Of a DNA stretch of 64,000 bases, positions 63,842 through 64,000 are shown piece by piece. Under the pieces are notes generated by a model. It did no database searches, was not told where the DNA came from, and saw only the letters and a program-made list of their open reading frames with translations. Position 1 is the stretch's first letter. Each line of letters opens with the position of its first letter. Both the position numbers and the translations under genes were made by a program. Source of the stretch: Bacillus pseudomycoides. GTDB taxonomy: Bacteria; Bacillota; Bacilli; Bacillales; Bacillaceae_G. The stretch lies in NCBI RefSeq assembly GCF_002582035.1, contig NZ_NUQE01000020.1, forward strand, positions 10,240 to 74,239, in the 5' to 3' direction.

Positions 63842-64000
63842 AATATGACACTTAGATTAATAGATATATAATATAGAAGTTGCGTTTTTTCTATAAGAGA
63901 TGTCTTGTCAAGGAATAAAATGTATTCAATAAATATATTTTGACAGGGCAAATTAAAAAATAAATATTTGTATAAATGCGCATATATACCAACAAAGAAA
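63842..64000. other. AT-rich end of window
   Basis: No gene, hairpin or repeat visible up to the window edge. Confidence 0.5.

Overview
The window is a stretch of chromosome from a member of the Bacillus cereus group. Three things point there: an AT-rich low-GC Gram-positive gene set with strong AGGAGG ribosome binding sites, about 25 copies or fragments of the B. cereus-group repeat bcr1, and a cholesterol-dependent cytolysin of the cereolysin O/anthrolysin O type. Gene order from the suf operon onward closely follows the B. subtilis suf-yun-yut-yuz-yum-yui region. I cannot say which species or strain it is from sequence reading alone.

Layout. 1-2 kb: metallo-beta-lactamase-fold hydrolase with a TetR-type regulator, then two small CotF-like coat proteins. 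2-4.2 kb: L-lactate dehydrogenase under a Rex-type operator, followed by a PfoR-like PTS IIC membrane protein. 4.3-6.3 kb: three helically phased palindromes upstream of a chemoreceptor. 7.4-9.6 kb: yusI, gcvH, yusF, yusE and yusD-like genes. 9.6-12.6 kb: SAM riboswitch and the methionine importer metNPQ. 12.8-18 kb: sufCDSUB iron-sulfur assembly operon. 18-20 kb: cytolysin gene, bracketed by a duplicated suf terminator and preceded by a decayed tandem copy of its own leader. 20-25 kb: yunD (apparently CTG-started), yunC, yunB, lytH, lipA. 25-41 kb: yut/yuz genes (yutC to yutJ) mixed with accessory genes. 41-43 kb: dapF and yutM. 43-50 kb: permease, a tandem pair of FbpB-type micro-genes, DUF523, an HTH protein, MFS and GyrI-like genes. 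50-59 kb: yumC, yumB (NDH-2), Nudix, yuiB, yuiC, DUF309, pepA, pgcA. 59-63 kb: a five-gene envelope glycosylation operon (two SMR-like half-flippases, DUF2142, GT2, DUF2304). The last 800 bases hold bcr1 copies and what looks like a decayed coding remnant.

How the genes work together. Iron-sulfur and lipoyl chemistry is concentrated here: sufCDSUB, lipA, gcvH, yutI, yutM and a cysteine-rich SufR-like regulator. NADH turnover is represented by ldh with a Rex site, yumB with Rex-like repeats, yutJ and yumC. Several genes belong to the spore programme: CotF-like proteins, yunB, lytH, yutC and yutH.

The most unusual feature is how bcr1 has shaped gene ends. It supplies the last codons and stop of two genes (38861-38889 and 46307-46324), and supplies or abuts the stop of four others (27880, 31079, 35294, 63161). 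A recurrent 54-55 bp mini-bcr1 sits in the 5' leader of three genes.
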